64,000 nucleotides of DNA. It comes from Cryptosporangium sp044454545 (GTDB lineage Bacteria > Actinomycetota > Actinomycetes > Mycobacteriales > Cryptosporangiaceae). The stretch covers positions 62,001 to 126,000 of the forward strand of contig NZ_JBITDV010000015.1 in NCBI RefSeq assembly GCF_044454545.1, written 5' to 3'. The notes under the pieces are model-generated. The model was not told the DNA's origin. It searched no databases and was given only the letters and a program-made list of their open reading frames with translations. This document shows positions 25,671-33,406 of this stretch, in pieces. The translations under genes were made by a program, and so were the position numbers. The number at the start of each line of letters is the position of its first letter. The first letter of the stretch is position 1.

Positions 25671-26713
25671 CGCAGCAACACCAGCTCCACGCTGACCCCC
25701 GGACCGAGCCCGATCATCAAACCGAACGAGTCCGGCGGTGGGGCCTCGGCCGCGAGCGTCTGCTCCAGGATGTGCAGGACCGAGACCGACGACAGGTTGC
25801 CCGCCTCGGCGAGCGAGCGGCGGCTGAGCGCCAGCGCCGGCCGGGGGAGACCCAGGCAGCTCTCGACGACGTCGAGCACTTTCGGGCCGCCGGGGTGGCA
25901 CACCCAGCGCGCGATGTCGTGGCTGGTCAGGTGATGCGCACCGAGGAAGTGCAGCACCAGCGGGCGCAGATTGCGCTCGATCGCCACGGCCAGTTCGGTG
26001 GTGAGCACGATCCGGAACCCGTTGGAGGCCAGGCGCCAGCCGAGTGCCCCGCTGCTGGCCGGGATCACCTCGCTGCGTGAATCGACGACGTGGGGGCCGG
26101 AACGATCCCGGTCCCCGGTGGCGACCACGGCGGCCGAGCCGTCTCCGAACAAACCGCAGGCGACGAGGTCGGCCGTCGTGGCGTCACCCCTCGGCCAGGT
26201 CAGCGAACAGAGCTCGATCGCGAGCAGCACGGCCGTGTGATCCGGCCGTCCGAGCAGGTAGTCGTGGAGCCGGGCGAGGCCGGCCGCACCGGCGACACAA
26301 CCCAGCCCGAAGATCGGAACGCGCCTGATGTCCGTGCGCAGGCCGAGCCGCGGGATCAGGAGGGCATCGAGCGACGGAACCGCGACTCCGGTCACCGACG
26401 TGACCATCAGCAGGTCGACGTCCGGCGCGGTCCGGCCGGAGGCCTGCAGGGCGCTGGTGATCGCCGCCGCGCCGAGTTCGGTGGCCACCTCAAGGTAGCG
26501 GTCGTTGGCGGCCCCGAACTCGCGCAGGCTTCCGTACTGATCGATCGGGAGCGCGAGGTGACGGGTCCGGACCCCGGAGTTCTGGTGCAGCCGCTGCTGT
26601 AACGCGCGCTGCCCGGCGTCGAGATGGCTGAGCCCGGCCTGCGCGTCGGTGAGCTCCGCCTGCGGATAGCGGTTCGGCGGAAAGGCCGATCGAACGGCCG
26701 CGATGCGTGTCAC
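25664..26713 (-). CDS. type III polyketide synthase (chalcone/stilbene synthase family)
   Basis: A 349-residue ketosynthase homodimer-type enzyme that condenses malonyl-CoA units onto an acyl-CoA starter. The catalytic triad is visible: Cys139 in FGLGCVAGAAGLAR, His273 in WVCHPGGPK and Asn306 in AGNLSSVSVL. The length is that of bacterial enzymes of the ArsB/SrsA/PhlD class. The GTG start has GGAGG 7 bases upstream. It sits between an exporter gene (overlapping) and a UbiA prenyltransferase gene 29 bp upstream, with a methyltransferase gene divergent. This suggests a prenylated and/or methylated phenolic or pyrone product; the product itself is not predictable here. Confidence 0.93.
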   Translation of the reverse strand: MTRIAAVRSAFPPNRYPQAELTDAQAGLSHLDAGQRALQQRLHQNSGVRTRHLALPIDQYGSLREFGAANDRYLEVATELGAAAITSALQASGRTAPDVDLLMVTSVTGVAVPSLDALLIPRLGLRTDIRRVPIFGLGCVAGAAGLARLHDYLLGRPDHTAVLLAIELCSLTWPRGDATTADLVACGLFGDGSAAVVATGDRDRSGPHVVDSRSEVIPASSGALGWRLASNGFRIVLTTELAVAIERNLRPLVLHFLGAHHLTSHDIARWVCHPGGPKVLDVVESCLGLPRPALALSRRSLAEAGNLSSVSVLHILEQTLAAEAPPPDSFGLMIGLGPGVSVELVLLRW

Positions 26714-26742
26714 CGGTGGATCCTCCGTTCACCGGGCCCCGA

Positions 26743-27567
26743 CTACGTCAGGGCCGTACCACCCAGGACCAACAGCGCCACGTCCACGCCCGCGAGGGCG
26801 ATCGCGGCCAGGAACGGAGTGCGGCCGGACGTCGTCGCGCCGACGACGCCCAGCGCGACCGTGGCCACCAACCCGGCCGCCACGATCGGCGGCGGAAGCC
26901 CGCCGACGGTCAGGAGCAGGAGCGACGCGGCGCCGAGCAGCACGATCGCGGTGGCCCGCACCGCCCCCGGTCCCCAGGCCGCGGCGACGCGCTGGGGCAG
27001 CCCGCCGACCCCGGCCGCCCGATCGCCGTCGAGGTCCGGCAGCACGTTGACGAAATGAGCGCCGAGCCCGAGCGCGCCGGCCACCACGGTCATCGACCAG
27101 CGCGGCCAGGGGTGTCCCGGCAGGGCGCTGGTGGCGTACGCCGGCAGCGGCGCGAAGCCGAGCAGGTACATGGCCCCGGACGCGAGCGTGGCCTTGAGAC
27201 CGAGGTTGTAGGCCCAACCGGCACCGATCACGACCGCGGTGAGCAGGGCCGTCGTCACGCTCACCGCCAGCGCGAGCCCCAACGCGACCACCAGACTCAC
27301 GACCGCCGTGATCCAGATCGTCCGCGCGCTGATCAAGCCGGTGGCGACCGGCTTGTCGGTACGGCCGGCGGCGGCGTCCCGCCGGGCGTCCGCGGCGTCG
27401 TTGGACCAGCCGATCGACAGCTGTCCCGCCAGCATCGCCGGCCCCATCAAGAGCGCGTCGGACCCGTCCGGCGACGCACGGACGGCGAGTGCCGTCACCA
27501 TCGCGCTGATGGCCAGCGAAGGCCCCGGGTGGCCGGCGCCGATCCAGGCCTGGAAGCTCCGGTTCAT
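26743..27567 (-). CDS. UbiA-family prenyltransferase
   Basis: A 274-residue membrane prenyltransferase. It has both Asp-rich motifs: NDAADARRDAAAGRTDKP (residues about 55-72) and DLDGDRAAGVGGLPQRV (about 175-191), which bind the prenyl diphosphate through Mg. Several hydrophobic helices lie between (WITAVVSLVVALGLALAV, AIVLLGAASLLLLTVGGL). It probably attaches an isoprenoid chain to an aromatic acceptor, plausibly the type III PKS product given the adjacent gene. The ATG at 27567 gives a normal N-terminus; upstream in-frame sequence belongs to the divergent promoter. Confidence 0.88.
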   Translation of the reverse strand: MNRSFQAWIGAGHPGPSLAISAMVTALAVRASPDGSDALLMGPAMLAGQLSIGWSNDAADARRDAAAGRTDKPVATGLISARTIWITAVVSLVVALGLALAVSVTTALLTAVVIGAGWAYNLGLKATLASGAMYLLGFAPLPAYATSALPGHPWPRWSMTVVAGALGLGAHFVNVLPDLDGDRAAGVGGLPQRVAAAWGPGAVRATAIVLLGAASLLLLTVGGLPPPIVAAGLVATVALGVVGATTSGRTPFLAAIALAGVDVALLVLGGTALT

Positions 27568-27611
27568 CGCGAGAGCCGATCCCGTCGACAGTGGACGCCC
27601 ATACTCTAGGG

Positions 27612-28703
27612 GTGCGGCTTTCGTTGCAGGGCGCAAACGTGCTGGAAAGAACGGCACTTCGGCTGGGGCTGGTTCCCCGGGCGGCGGCGGAGGCGTGGGC
27701 CGGGATGGCGCTCTCCGGAATCCTCGTGGCGGCGGTCGAGACCGGCGTGTTCGCCGAACTCGCGCGCCGGCCGGCCGGTGCCGCGGAGCTCGCGGAGACG
27801 CTCGGGCTGGACCCGCTGCCGACCCGGCTGCTGCTCGACTGCCTCCGCTCGACCGGGTATCTGGGCTTCACGGCGGACAAGTACCGGCTCCGCCGCGCCG
27901 CCCGGCGGTGGCTGAGCCCGGATTCGGACCTTTCCGTCGCGCGGTACGTGGCGGGCACCGCGGACTACTGGTCCTGGTGGGCCGGGTTGGGCGAAGCGAC
28001 CCGGACCGGCCGGTCGACGGCCTCGCACGACGTGCCGGCCGGCGACCCGTACTGGCAGCGGTACCTCACCGGGCAGCGTGACCTGGCCCGCCTGAGTGCG
28101 GCGGAGGTCGCCCGCAAGCTCCGCGTCCCGCCCGGCGCCCGCTCGGTGCTGGACGTCGGCGGCGGCCACGGCTGGTACTCGGTCGAGCTCTGCCGCCGCA
28201 CTCCCGGGCTGACCGCCACGGTGGTCGACCTGCCCGGCAGCGTGGCGGTGGGGCGCGAGATCGTCGCGGCCGCGGGCCTGGGAGACCGCGTCCGTTTCGT
28301 CGAAGGCGACGCACGGACCGCTGACCTCGGCGGCCCCTACGACGTGGTGCTGTGTTTCAACCTCGTGCACCACCTCACGCCCGGCGAGATCGGGACGCTG
28401 TTCGGACGGCTCCACGACGTGCTGACGCCGTCCGGCGTCCTGGCGGTGATGGACGCGTTCGCCGATCCGCGACGACGGGCGTCCGCGGCGGCCAACTTTC
28501 TCGGGATGTTCGTCTTTCTCAGCTCCGGATCGCAGGTGCACACGCCGGCGCAGCTACGGGAGTGGCTGCGCGCAGCCGGCTTCGCGTCACCCCGCCGGGT
28601 GCGGGTGCTGCGCGTCCCGGGGCTGGCTCTGTACTCGGCGAGGCGGCCCGGAACCGGTGTATACCAGCAGGATGAAGCGACAGCTGACCTGCCCGTGCGG
28701 TGA
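27612..28703 (+). CDS. SAM-dependent methyltransferase (O-methyltransferase type)
   Basis: A 363-residue class I methyltransferase with an N-terminal dimerisation/winged-helix region (AGAAELAETLGLDPLPTRLLLDCLRSTGYL, residues about 52-81). The SAM motif is SVLDVGGGHGWYSVELCRR (about 177-195), followed by RFVEGDAR and LCFNLVHHLT. This layout resembles small-molecule O-methyltransferases. The GTG at 27612 is preceded by the -10-like TACTCT, suggesting little or no leader; a GTG at 27591 would add 7 residues. It is divergent from UbiA and the type III PKS, so it is a likely tailoring enzyme. Confidence 0.87.
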   Translation: MRLSLQGANVLERTALRLGLVPRAAAEAWAGMALSGILVAAVETGVFAELARRPAGAAELAETLGLDPLPTRLLLDCLRSTGYLGFTADKYRLRRAARRWLSPDSDLSVARYVAGTADYWSWWAGLGEATRTGRSTASHDVPAGDPYWQRYLTGQRDLARLSAAEVARKLRVPPGARSVLDVGGGHGWYSVELCRRTPGLTATVVDLPGSVAVGREIVAAAGLGDRVRFVEGDARTADLGGPYDVVLCFNLVHHLTPGEIGTLFGRLHDVLTPSGVLAVMDAFADPRRRASAAANFLGMFVFLSSGSQVHTPAQLREWLRAAGFASPRRVRVLRVPGLALYSARRPGTGVYQQDEATADLPVR

Positions 28704-28818
28704 GCACATCGAAGGCGTGGACGAGGACGACCTGGTGACCAGGGTGCAGGCGCACCTCGCCGCCGAACACCCCGACCACGAGTACTCCCGCGACGAGATC
28801 CTGTTCCTCGCGTACTGA
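28672..28818 (+). CDS. DUF1059-family small protein
   Basis: A 48-residue protein starting MKRQLTCPCGEHIEGVDEDDL and ending HEYSRDEILFLAY. The CxC pair near the N-terminus, the DEDDLV...QAHLAAEHPDHE stretch and the length match the DUF1059 family, which has no known function. The ATG at 28672 lies inside the last codons of the methyltransferase gene (32-base overlap in another frame). It has its own stop 5 bases before the BMC-locus operator. Because of the Cys/His content, metal binding is possible. Confidence 0.72.
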   Translation: MKRQLTCPCGEHIEGVDEDDLVTRVQAHLAAEHPDHEYSRDEILFLAY

Positions 28819-28823
28819 CCCGG

Positions 28824-28844
28824 GTCTGTCCCGGGCAGACAACG
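28824..28844. promoter_or_regulatory. candidate BMC-regulon operator 1 (half-degenerate dyad)
   Basis: Sequence of form (GTC)TGTC-N7-GACAACG. The right half matches the perfect dyad at 43750-43770 in 7 of 7 bases, the left in 4 of 7, with the same 7-base spacer. It lies 142 bp upstream of the phosphohistidine-domain gene, in the only promoter region of that operon. The rest of the 168-bp leader (28819-28986) contains an A/T-rich TTTTATCTG stretch and no ORF. Function is inferred from the shared pattern. Confidence 0.5.
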
Positions 28845-28986
28845 AGCCCGGCGACTTTTATCTGTCCGGTCCATCGGCGTGATAGCCGCCCTGAGGCACT
28901 GTGACCTGCGCGACACCACGGATCCTGGGCCTTTGCGGTGGACCATCGGAGGCCGTGGCACCCCCTGAGTTCGAGGAGGAACTCCC

Positions 28987-29406
28987 ATGGCCGACGTGCT
29001 AGCGGAGGGTTACAACGTCTTCGACACCGGCAAGTCACCGAGCGGGATCGTGAAGTATCTGGTCGCACCGGCCGACGTGATCACGCTGATCCAGTCGGGC
29101 CGGCTCGCCGAACACATCCTGCTGGTGCAGGGCGGCACGACGACCTTCCTCGCCCCCGCGCTGAGCATGGGCGCGATCGGCGTGATCACGATGTCCGGCG
29201 CCCCGGAGTCGCACCTCGGCATCCTGTCCCGCGAATTCCAGACCCCGTGCGTGATGACCGCCCACCTGACCAGCAGCGACTCGCGTTACGTCGTGGGCAG
29301 CACCGATCCCGCCCACTTCGAGGAGATCGCGAAGGCTCTCGACGGCCGCAAGGTCCGCCTCGACTGCTCCGACCACGAGATCGGCCGCGTCGTCGCCGAC
29401 GACTGA
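28987..29406 (+). CDS. stand-alone PEP-utilising-enzyme mobile (phosphohistidine) domain protein
   Basis: A 139-residue protein made almost wholly of the swivelling phosphohistidine domain of PEP synthase/PPDK enzymes. ITMSGAPESHLGILSREFQTPCVM (residues about 67-90) places His76 where the phosphorylated His of T-x-G-G-x-x-S-H-A-A-I lies. It has no ATP-binding or substrate barrel, so it needs partner proteins. Precedent: phenylphosphate synthase splits such modules over separate subunits. It is the first gene of an operon with an unrecognised 477-residue protein, a small winged-helix-like protein and a PPDK-like protein. GAGGAGGAA precedes the ATG. The likely role is phosphoryl carrier; the acceptor is unknown. 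Confidence 0.8.
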   Translation: MADVLAEGYNVFDTGKSPSGIVKYLVAPADVITLIQSGRLAEHILLVQGGTTTFLAPALSMGAIGVITMSGAPESHLGILSREFQTPCVMTAHLTSSDSRYVVGSTDPAHFEEIAKALDGRKVRLDCSDHEIGRVVADD

Positions 29407-29449
29407 GCCGCAGCCCACGACCGAGCCACCGGGACAGGAGCAGAAGTCA

Positions 29450-30883
29450 ATGACGACTACCGAGGGCAAGCGCGCCAGCTACAAGAAGCGATACGAGCAG
29501 GACGACGACGGACTCCGATTCCAGGACCTCACCTACACCGGCAACTTCGTGGGCCTCGAACCCGTCACCGACGGGATCAAAGGCGACAAGATGCTGCGGG
29601 CGAGGGCCAAGAGCAGAGTGCTCGAGAAGGTCTCCAGGGAAGACGTTCTCCGCGACGAGTTCACGATCGACGAGCTCAACGACCTGAACAACTATCTGGC
29701 CTGGAACATCTGGGACGTGCTGGTCATGCGCGCCACCGAGGGCGTATCCGGCATGATCCCGCGCCAGGAATACGAGATTCTCGCGTTCATGCACGAGTTC
29801 TACCGCTGGCCGGAGATTCTCCGGATGACCACGGACGAGGTCGGCGGCGGGCAGGGGATCATGGACATCGGCGCCACCGCGCGCCGGGAGATCGGCACCA
29901 AGGTCAACGCGGTCCACGACTGGTGCATCGGCGCGGTCGGGTTCGGCATGGGCCGCTGCGGGCTCCTCGCGCTGGAGGCCATCAAACCCGGCGACTACGT
30001 CGGGGAGTCCAACGAGATCCTCAAGTTCATGCAGCGGGTGCTGTGGGGCAAGCGTCAGGACGGCTACATCCTCAACTCCCAGGACCGGTACCGCTGCCGG
30101 ATCCACGAGCCGGACTTCCTGCAGCAGCTGACCAGCCAGGTCGAGCCGCTGGAGAACGGCAGCCCCGAGCACGCCGCGTTCACCCGCTTCAACGCCGCGG
30201 CCGAACTCCTGGCCTTCCTGGACCACTACGACTGCCGGCTGGGGCTGGGCGACACCGGACCCTACGAGCTTCCGGACGGCAATCTGCTGATCCTGCGTGA
30301 CCTCTTCGTCAACGAGGAGGTGTTCCACTGGAGCGACGTCTGCGAGGACGCCGGGCTGCCGCACTGCTACACGCTCGCGATCGTCATCGACCCGGAGAAG
30401 ATGGCCCTGGACGAGATCCGGGTCAACGACATCTCGACGACGTTCACCCGCCCGAAGAACTACATCGAGGCGATCGTCGGCGGTGCGGTGTTCGCCAGGG
30501 AGAAGTGGAACACCCCGATGGGCGAGGTACGCCCGATCAAGATCGCCGAGCTGGCCGACCACCTCGGCCGGGTGCAGACCGCGACCCTCAAGCTCTACTC
30601 GAAGACGTCGAAGATGTGCCGCCGCGACCTGATCTGGAACGGCCAGTACGTCTACTACATCGACATGATCCTGCCGCACCTGCGGCTGGCCGGCACGTAC
30701 GAGAAGGCCTGCCGCGACTACGACCTCTGGGAGATCGACCAGCGGGTCGCCAACTACTACTACGACATCACCAAACGCGGATTCGCGCAGGAGACGGTCC
30801 CCAGCAAGATCTTCTCCGGCGCCGGGTACCTGCCCTTCCCGGAGAACGCGAGCCTGCGCAGTTCCAAGGGCCGCTGGCTCTGA
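29450..30883 (+). CDS. conserved-looking 477-residue protein of unknown function, dikinase operon
   Basis: I do not recognise a family. The protein is soluble (no signal or membrane segment) and unusually rich in aromatic, Cys and charged residues for this genome. Notable segments are NYLAWNIWDVLVMRATEGVS (about residues 80-99), HDWCIGAVGFGMGRCG (His156 onward), DHYDCRLGLGDTGPYEL, NEEVFHWSDVCEDAGLPHCY and YYIDMILPHLRLAG. It is encoded 43 bp after the phosphohistidine-domain gene and 59 bp before a winged-helix-like gene. In split dikinases the acceptor-binding barrel is separate from the His and ATP modules; this protein is the only large candidate for that role here. That is inference, and other enzymatic roles are possible. 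Confidence 0.6.
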   Translation: MTTTEGKRASYKKRYEQDDDGLRFQDLTYTGNFVGLEPVTDGIKGDKMLRARAKSRVLEKVSREDVLRDEFTIDELNDLNNYLAWNIWDVLVMRATEGVSGMIPRQEYEILAFMHEFYRWPEILRMTTDEVGGGQGIMDIGATARREIGTKVNAVHDWCIGAVGFGMGRCGLLALEAIKPGDYVGESNEILKFMQRVLWGKRQDGYILNSQDRYRCRIHEPDFLQQLTSQVEPLENGSPEHAAFTRFNAAAELLAFLDHYDCRLGLGDTGPYELPDGNLLILRDLFVNEEVFHWSDVCEDAGLPHCYTLAIVIDPEKMALDEIRVNDISTTFTRPKNYIEAIVGGAVFAREKWNTPMGEVRPIKIAELADHLGRVQTATLKLYSKTSKMCRRDLIWNGQYVYYIDMILPHLRLAGTYEKACRDYDLWEIDQRVANYYYDITKRGFAQETVPSKIFSGAGYLPFPENASLRSSKGRWL

Positions 30884-30942
30884 CCACCAGCCGGGTGGCG
30901 CGATCACTCGCGCCGCCCGGCTCCCGCGGAGGGGCCACCTGG

Positions 30943-31548
30943 ATGGACACGACCGACTACGCCGTGCTCAACGGCGTCGCGCTGAAGAAGATGGCCACGG
31001 CGTCCGCCATCGCCGCGGCCAGCGGCCTCGACGAGCCCGACGTGGCCGCCGTGCTCGACCGCCTCGCCGCGTCCGGCCTGCTGTTGACGGCCGCCGGCTC
31101 CGCGTTGCCCACCGACGCCGCCGGGCCGGCGCTGGCGTCCGCCGCCGCTACCCGGTACGCGGCGTTGCGTCAGGACGCCGGGATCGCCGCGCTCGCCGAC
31201 CGGTTCGACCCGGTCAACCAGCAGTTCCTCACCACGATGTCGTCCTGGCAGCAGATCGACGTCGGCGGCCGCAAGGTGGCCAACGACCACTCCGATCCCG
31301 CCTACGACGCCAAAGTCGTCACTCGGCTCGCGCGGCTCGTCGACCGGCTCGGGCCGCTGCTCGACGCGCTGGCCGCGTTCGACCCCCGCTTCTCCCACTA
31401 CGGGCGCCGCTTCGACGCGGCCGTGGAGGGCATCGACGCCGGAGCCGTGGAACTGGTCGCCTCGCCGACCGTGGACTCGGTCCACAACATCTGGTTCGAG
31501 TTCCACGAGGACCTGCTCCGCACGCTCGGCCGGACCCGCACCGAATGA
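30943..31548 (+). CDS. small winged-helix-like protein in dikinase operon
   Basis: A 201-residue protein of unknown function. The N-terminal about 60 residues (MATASAIAAASGLDEPDVAAVLDRLAASGLLLTAAG) read as a helix-turn-helix/winged-helix domain. The remainder is helical with FDPVNQQFLTTMSSWQQID and a Trp/Phe-rich end, VHNIWFEFHEDLLRTLGR. It overlaps the PPDK-like gene by 4 bases (ATGA), suggesting a stoichiometric partner or assembly factor of that protein, not a stand-alone regulator. GGAGG lies 10 bases before the ATG. Confidence 0.55.
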   Translation: MDTTDYAVLNGVALKKMATASAIAAASGLDEPDVAAVLDRLAASGLLLTAAGSALPTDAAGPALASAAATRYAALRQDAGIAALADRFDPVNQQFLTTMSSWQQIDVGGRKVANDHSDPAYDAKVVTRLARLVDRLGPLLDALAAFDPRFSHYGRRFDAAVEGIDAGAVELVASPTVDSVHNIWFEFHEDLLRTLGRTRTE

Positions 31549-33395
31549 CCGTCCCACGTTTCACGCTCGCGTTCGACGAGGCCGACCCGGACGACGTCGA
31601 CCGCCTGGGCGGCAAGGGCGCCGGTCTGGCCCGGCTGACCCAGCAGGGTCTGCGGGTACCGCCCGGCTACGTCATCGGTACCGACGCCTGCCGCGGCTAC
31701 CTGCGCGAACACGCTCTTCCCGACGGGGTGGCCGACGAGGTGCGCAGCCGCCTGACCGCGCTGGAGTCGCGGACCGGGAAGACCTTCGGTGGCGGCCCGC
31801 TGCCGCTGCTGCTCTCGGTGCGGTCGGGGGCTCCGGTCTCGATGCCCGGCATGATGGACACCGTCCTGAACCTGGGCCTCAACCGGGCCGCGGTGGTGGC
31901 ACTGGCGTCGGCCACCGGCGACGTGCGGTTCGTCGCGGACCTGCTCGCCCGGTTCCACGCGATGTACGCCGAGATCGTCCTCGGCGCGTTCGACCCCGGC
32001 GAAGGCATCGACGTCCTGGTGAAGGCGGTCGCGCCGGGCGACGACCCCGGCGAGGTCTACGACCGCGTCTGGGCGGCGTGCGAGGCCGCTGATCCCGGGG
32101 TGCCCGACGATCCGGCGACGCAGCTGTCCGGGGCGATCGAGGCGGTGTTCCGCTCCTGGAACACCCGCCGGGCCCGCACCTATCGCGAGCACCACGCGAT
32201 CCCGCACGACCTGGGCACGGCCGTCGTCGTGCAGGCGATGGTGTTCGGTTCGCTCTCCGACGACTCGGGCTCGGGGGTGGTGTTCACCCGCAATCCGGTC
32301 ACCGGCGAGCCCGGGCTGTTCGGCGAGTACCTGGCGCGCAGCCAGGGCGAAGACGTCGTGGCCGGTCTTCGCACGCCCGATCCGGTCGCCGCGGCGCTGG
32401 AGCCGGCCGTCCTCGCCGAGCTGCGGGAGCGGTGCGCCGGACTCGAACGGACCCAGCGCGACGTACTCGACATCGAGTTCACCGTCGAGCGCTCCACGCT
32501 CTACTTCCTGCAGGTCCGCAGCGCCAAGCGGACGCCGGAGGCGGCGATCCGGATCGCCGCGGACTTCCTGGCCGAGGGGATGGCACCGGCCGAGGCGCTG
32601 CGCGCCGTCACCCCCGAGCAGGTCCGGCAGGTGCAGCGTCCGGGGTTCGCCCCGGCCGAGGTCGAGGCCGCCCGCGCCGAGGGTCGCCTGCTCGCGACCG
32701 GCACCGGCGCCTGCCCCGGTCAGGTGACCGGTGTGATGGTGCTGGATCCCGACCGCGCACAGCAGAGGTCGGACGCCGGGCAGCCCGTGATTCTCGTCCG
32801 GGCGATCACCAGCCCGACGGATCTGCACGGCATGATCGCCGCCCGGGGCATCGTCACCGCGACCGGCGGCTCGACCAGCCACGCGGCCGTCGTCGCCCGG
32901 TCACTGGGCACCGCGTGCGTGGTGGGAGCGGGAGCGCTCGTGGTCGACCCGGAGCGCCGGGAGGTGCGGGTCGACGGCCGGATCGTGGCGGAAGGCGCCG
33001 TGGTGTCGCTGGACGGGTCTTCCGGCGAGCTGTTCGCCGGGGAGATCGCGCCCGCGCCGCGGTCGGGCGGGAGGGGTCCGCTGAACACGGTCCTCGCGGT
33101 GGCGGCGGAGGTATCGGGCTCGGACGTGCGCGCTCCCGGGGACGCGGAGTGGCCGCGGATCTCGCTGGACGCCGTTCCGGCCGAGCCGACCGCCGGTACC
33201 GGGGTGGCTCCGGCTGGCGTGGCTCCGGCCGGCGTGGCTCCGGCCGGGGCCGCTCTGACCGGCGTGGCTCTGACCGGGGTGGTGACGCAGCCGGCCGTGG
33301 ACCGGCTGTACTCGGCCGGCCTGCGGCGGTTCACGATCGATGCGGCGGAGGCAGGCCCGTTGCTCCTCGCGCTCGGCAAGGCCGCTCTCGCCTGA
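31545..33395 (+). CDS. PPDK-like protein: ATP-grasp plus phosphohistidine domain, no PEP barrel
   Basis: A 616-residue protein matching the N-terminal two thirds of pyruvate phosphate dikinase. It has GGKGAGLARL (about residue 22), the diagnostic LSVRSGAPVSMPGMMDTVLNLGLN (about 90-113), GVVFTRNPVTGE, DIEFTVE...YFLQVR, and the mobile domain TATGGSTSHAAVVARSLG with His446. The C-terminal PEP/pyruvate TIM barrel (about 350 residues in PPDK) is absent. It is replaced by a low-complexity Val-Ala-Pro-Ala-Gly linker (about 551-580) and a final about 36 residues predicted helical (AVDRLYSAGLRRFTI...LLLALGKAALA). It therefore probably transfers phosphate from ATP to a different acceptor. The tail may be a microcompartment targeting segment (inference). 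Confidence 0.85.
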   Translation: MTVPRFTLAFDEADPDDVDRLGGKGAGLARLTQQGLRVPPGYVIGTDACRGYLREHALPDGVADEVRSRLTALESRTGKTFGGGPLPLLLSVRSGAPVSMPGMMDTVLNLGLNRAAVVALASATGDVRFVADLLARFHAMYAEIVLGAFDPGEGIDVLVKAVAPGDDPGEVYDRVWAACEAADPGVPDDPATQLSGAIEAVFRSWNTRRARTYREHHAIPHDLGTAVVVQAMVFGSLSDDSGSGVVFTRNPVTGEPGLFGEYLARSQGEDVVAGLRTPDPVAAALEPAVLAELRERCAGLERTQRDVLDIEFTVERSTLYFLQVRSAKRTPEAAIRIAADFLAEGMAPAEALRAVTPEQVRQVQRPGFAPAEVEAARAEGRLLATGTGACPGQVTGVMVLDPDRAQQRSDAGQPVILVRAITSPTDLHGMIAARGIVTATGGSTSHAAVVARSLGTACVVGAGALVVDPERREVRVDGRIVAEGAVVSLDGSSGELFAGEIAPAPRSGGRGPLNTVLAVAAEVSGSDVRAPGDAEWPRISLDAVPAEPTAGTGVAPAGVAPAGVAPAGAALTGVALTGVVTQPAVDRLYSAGLRRFTIDAAEAGPLLLALGKAALA

Positions 33396-33406
33396 GAGCG
33401 GCCCGG

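Noticed and set aside
28819..28986. Possible riboswitch in the 168-bp leader of the dikinase operon
   Set aside because: No conserved riboswitch core (cobalamin, SAM, TPP, glycine) could be recognised; only the dyad and an A/T-rich promoter-like stretch are seen.
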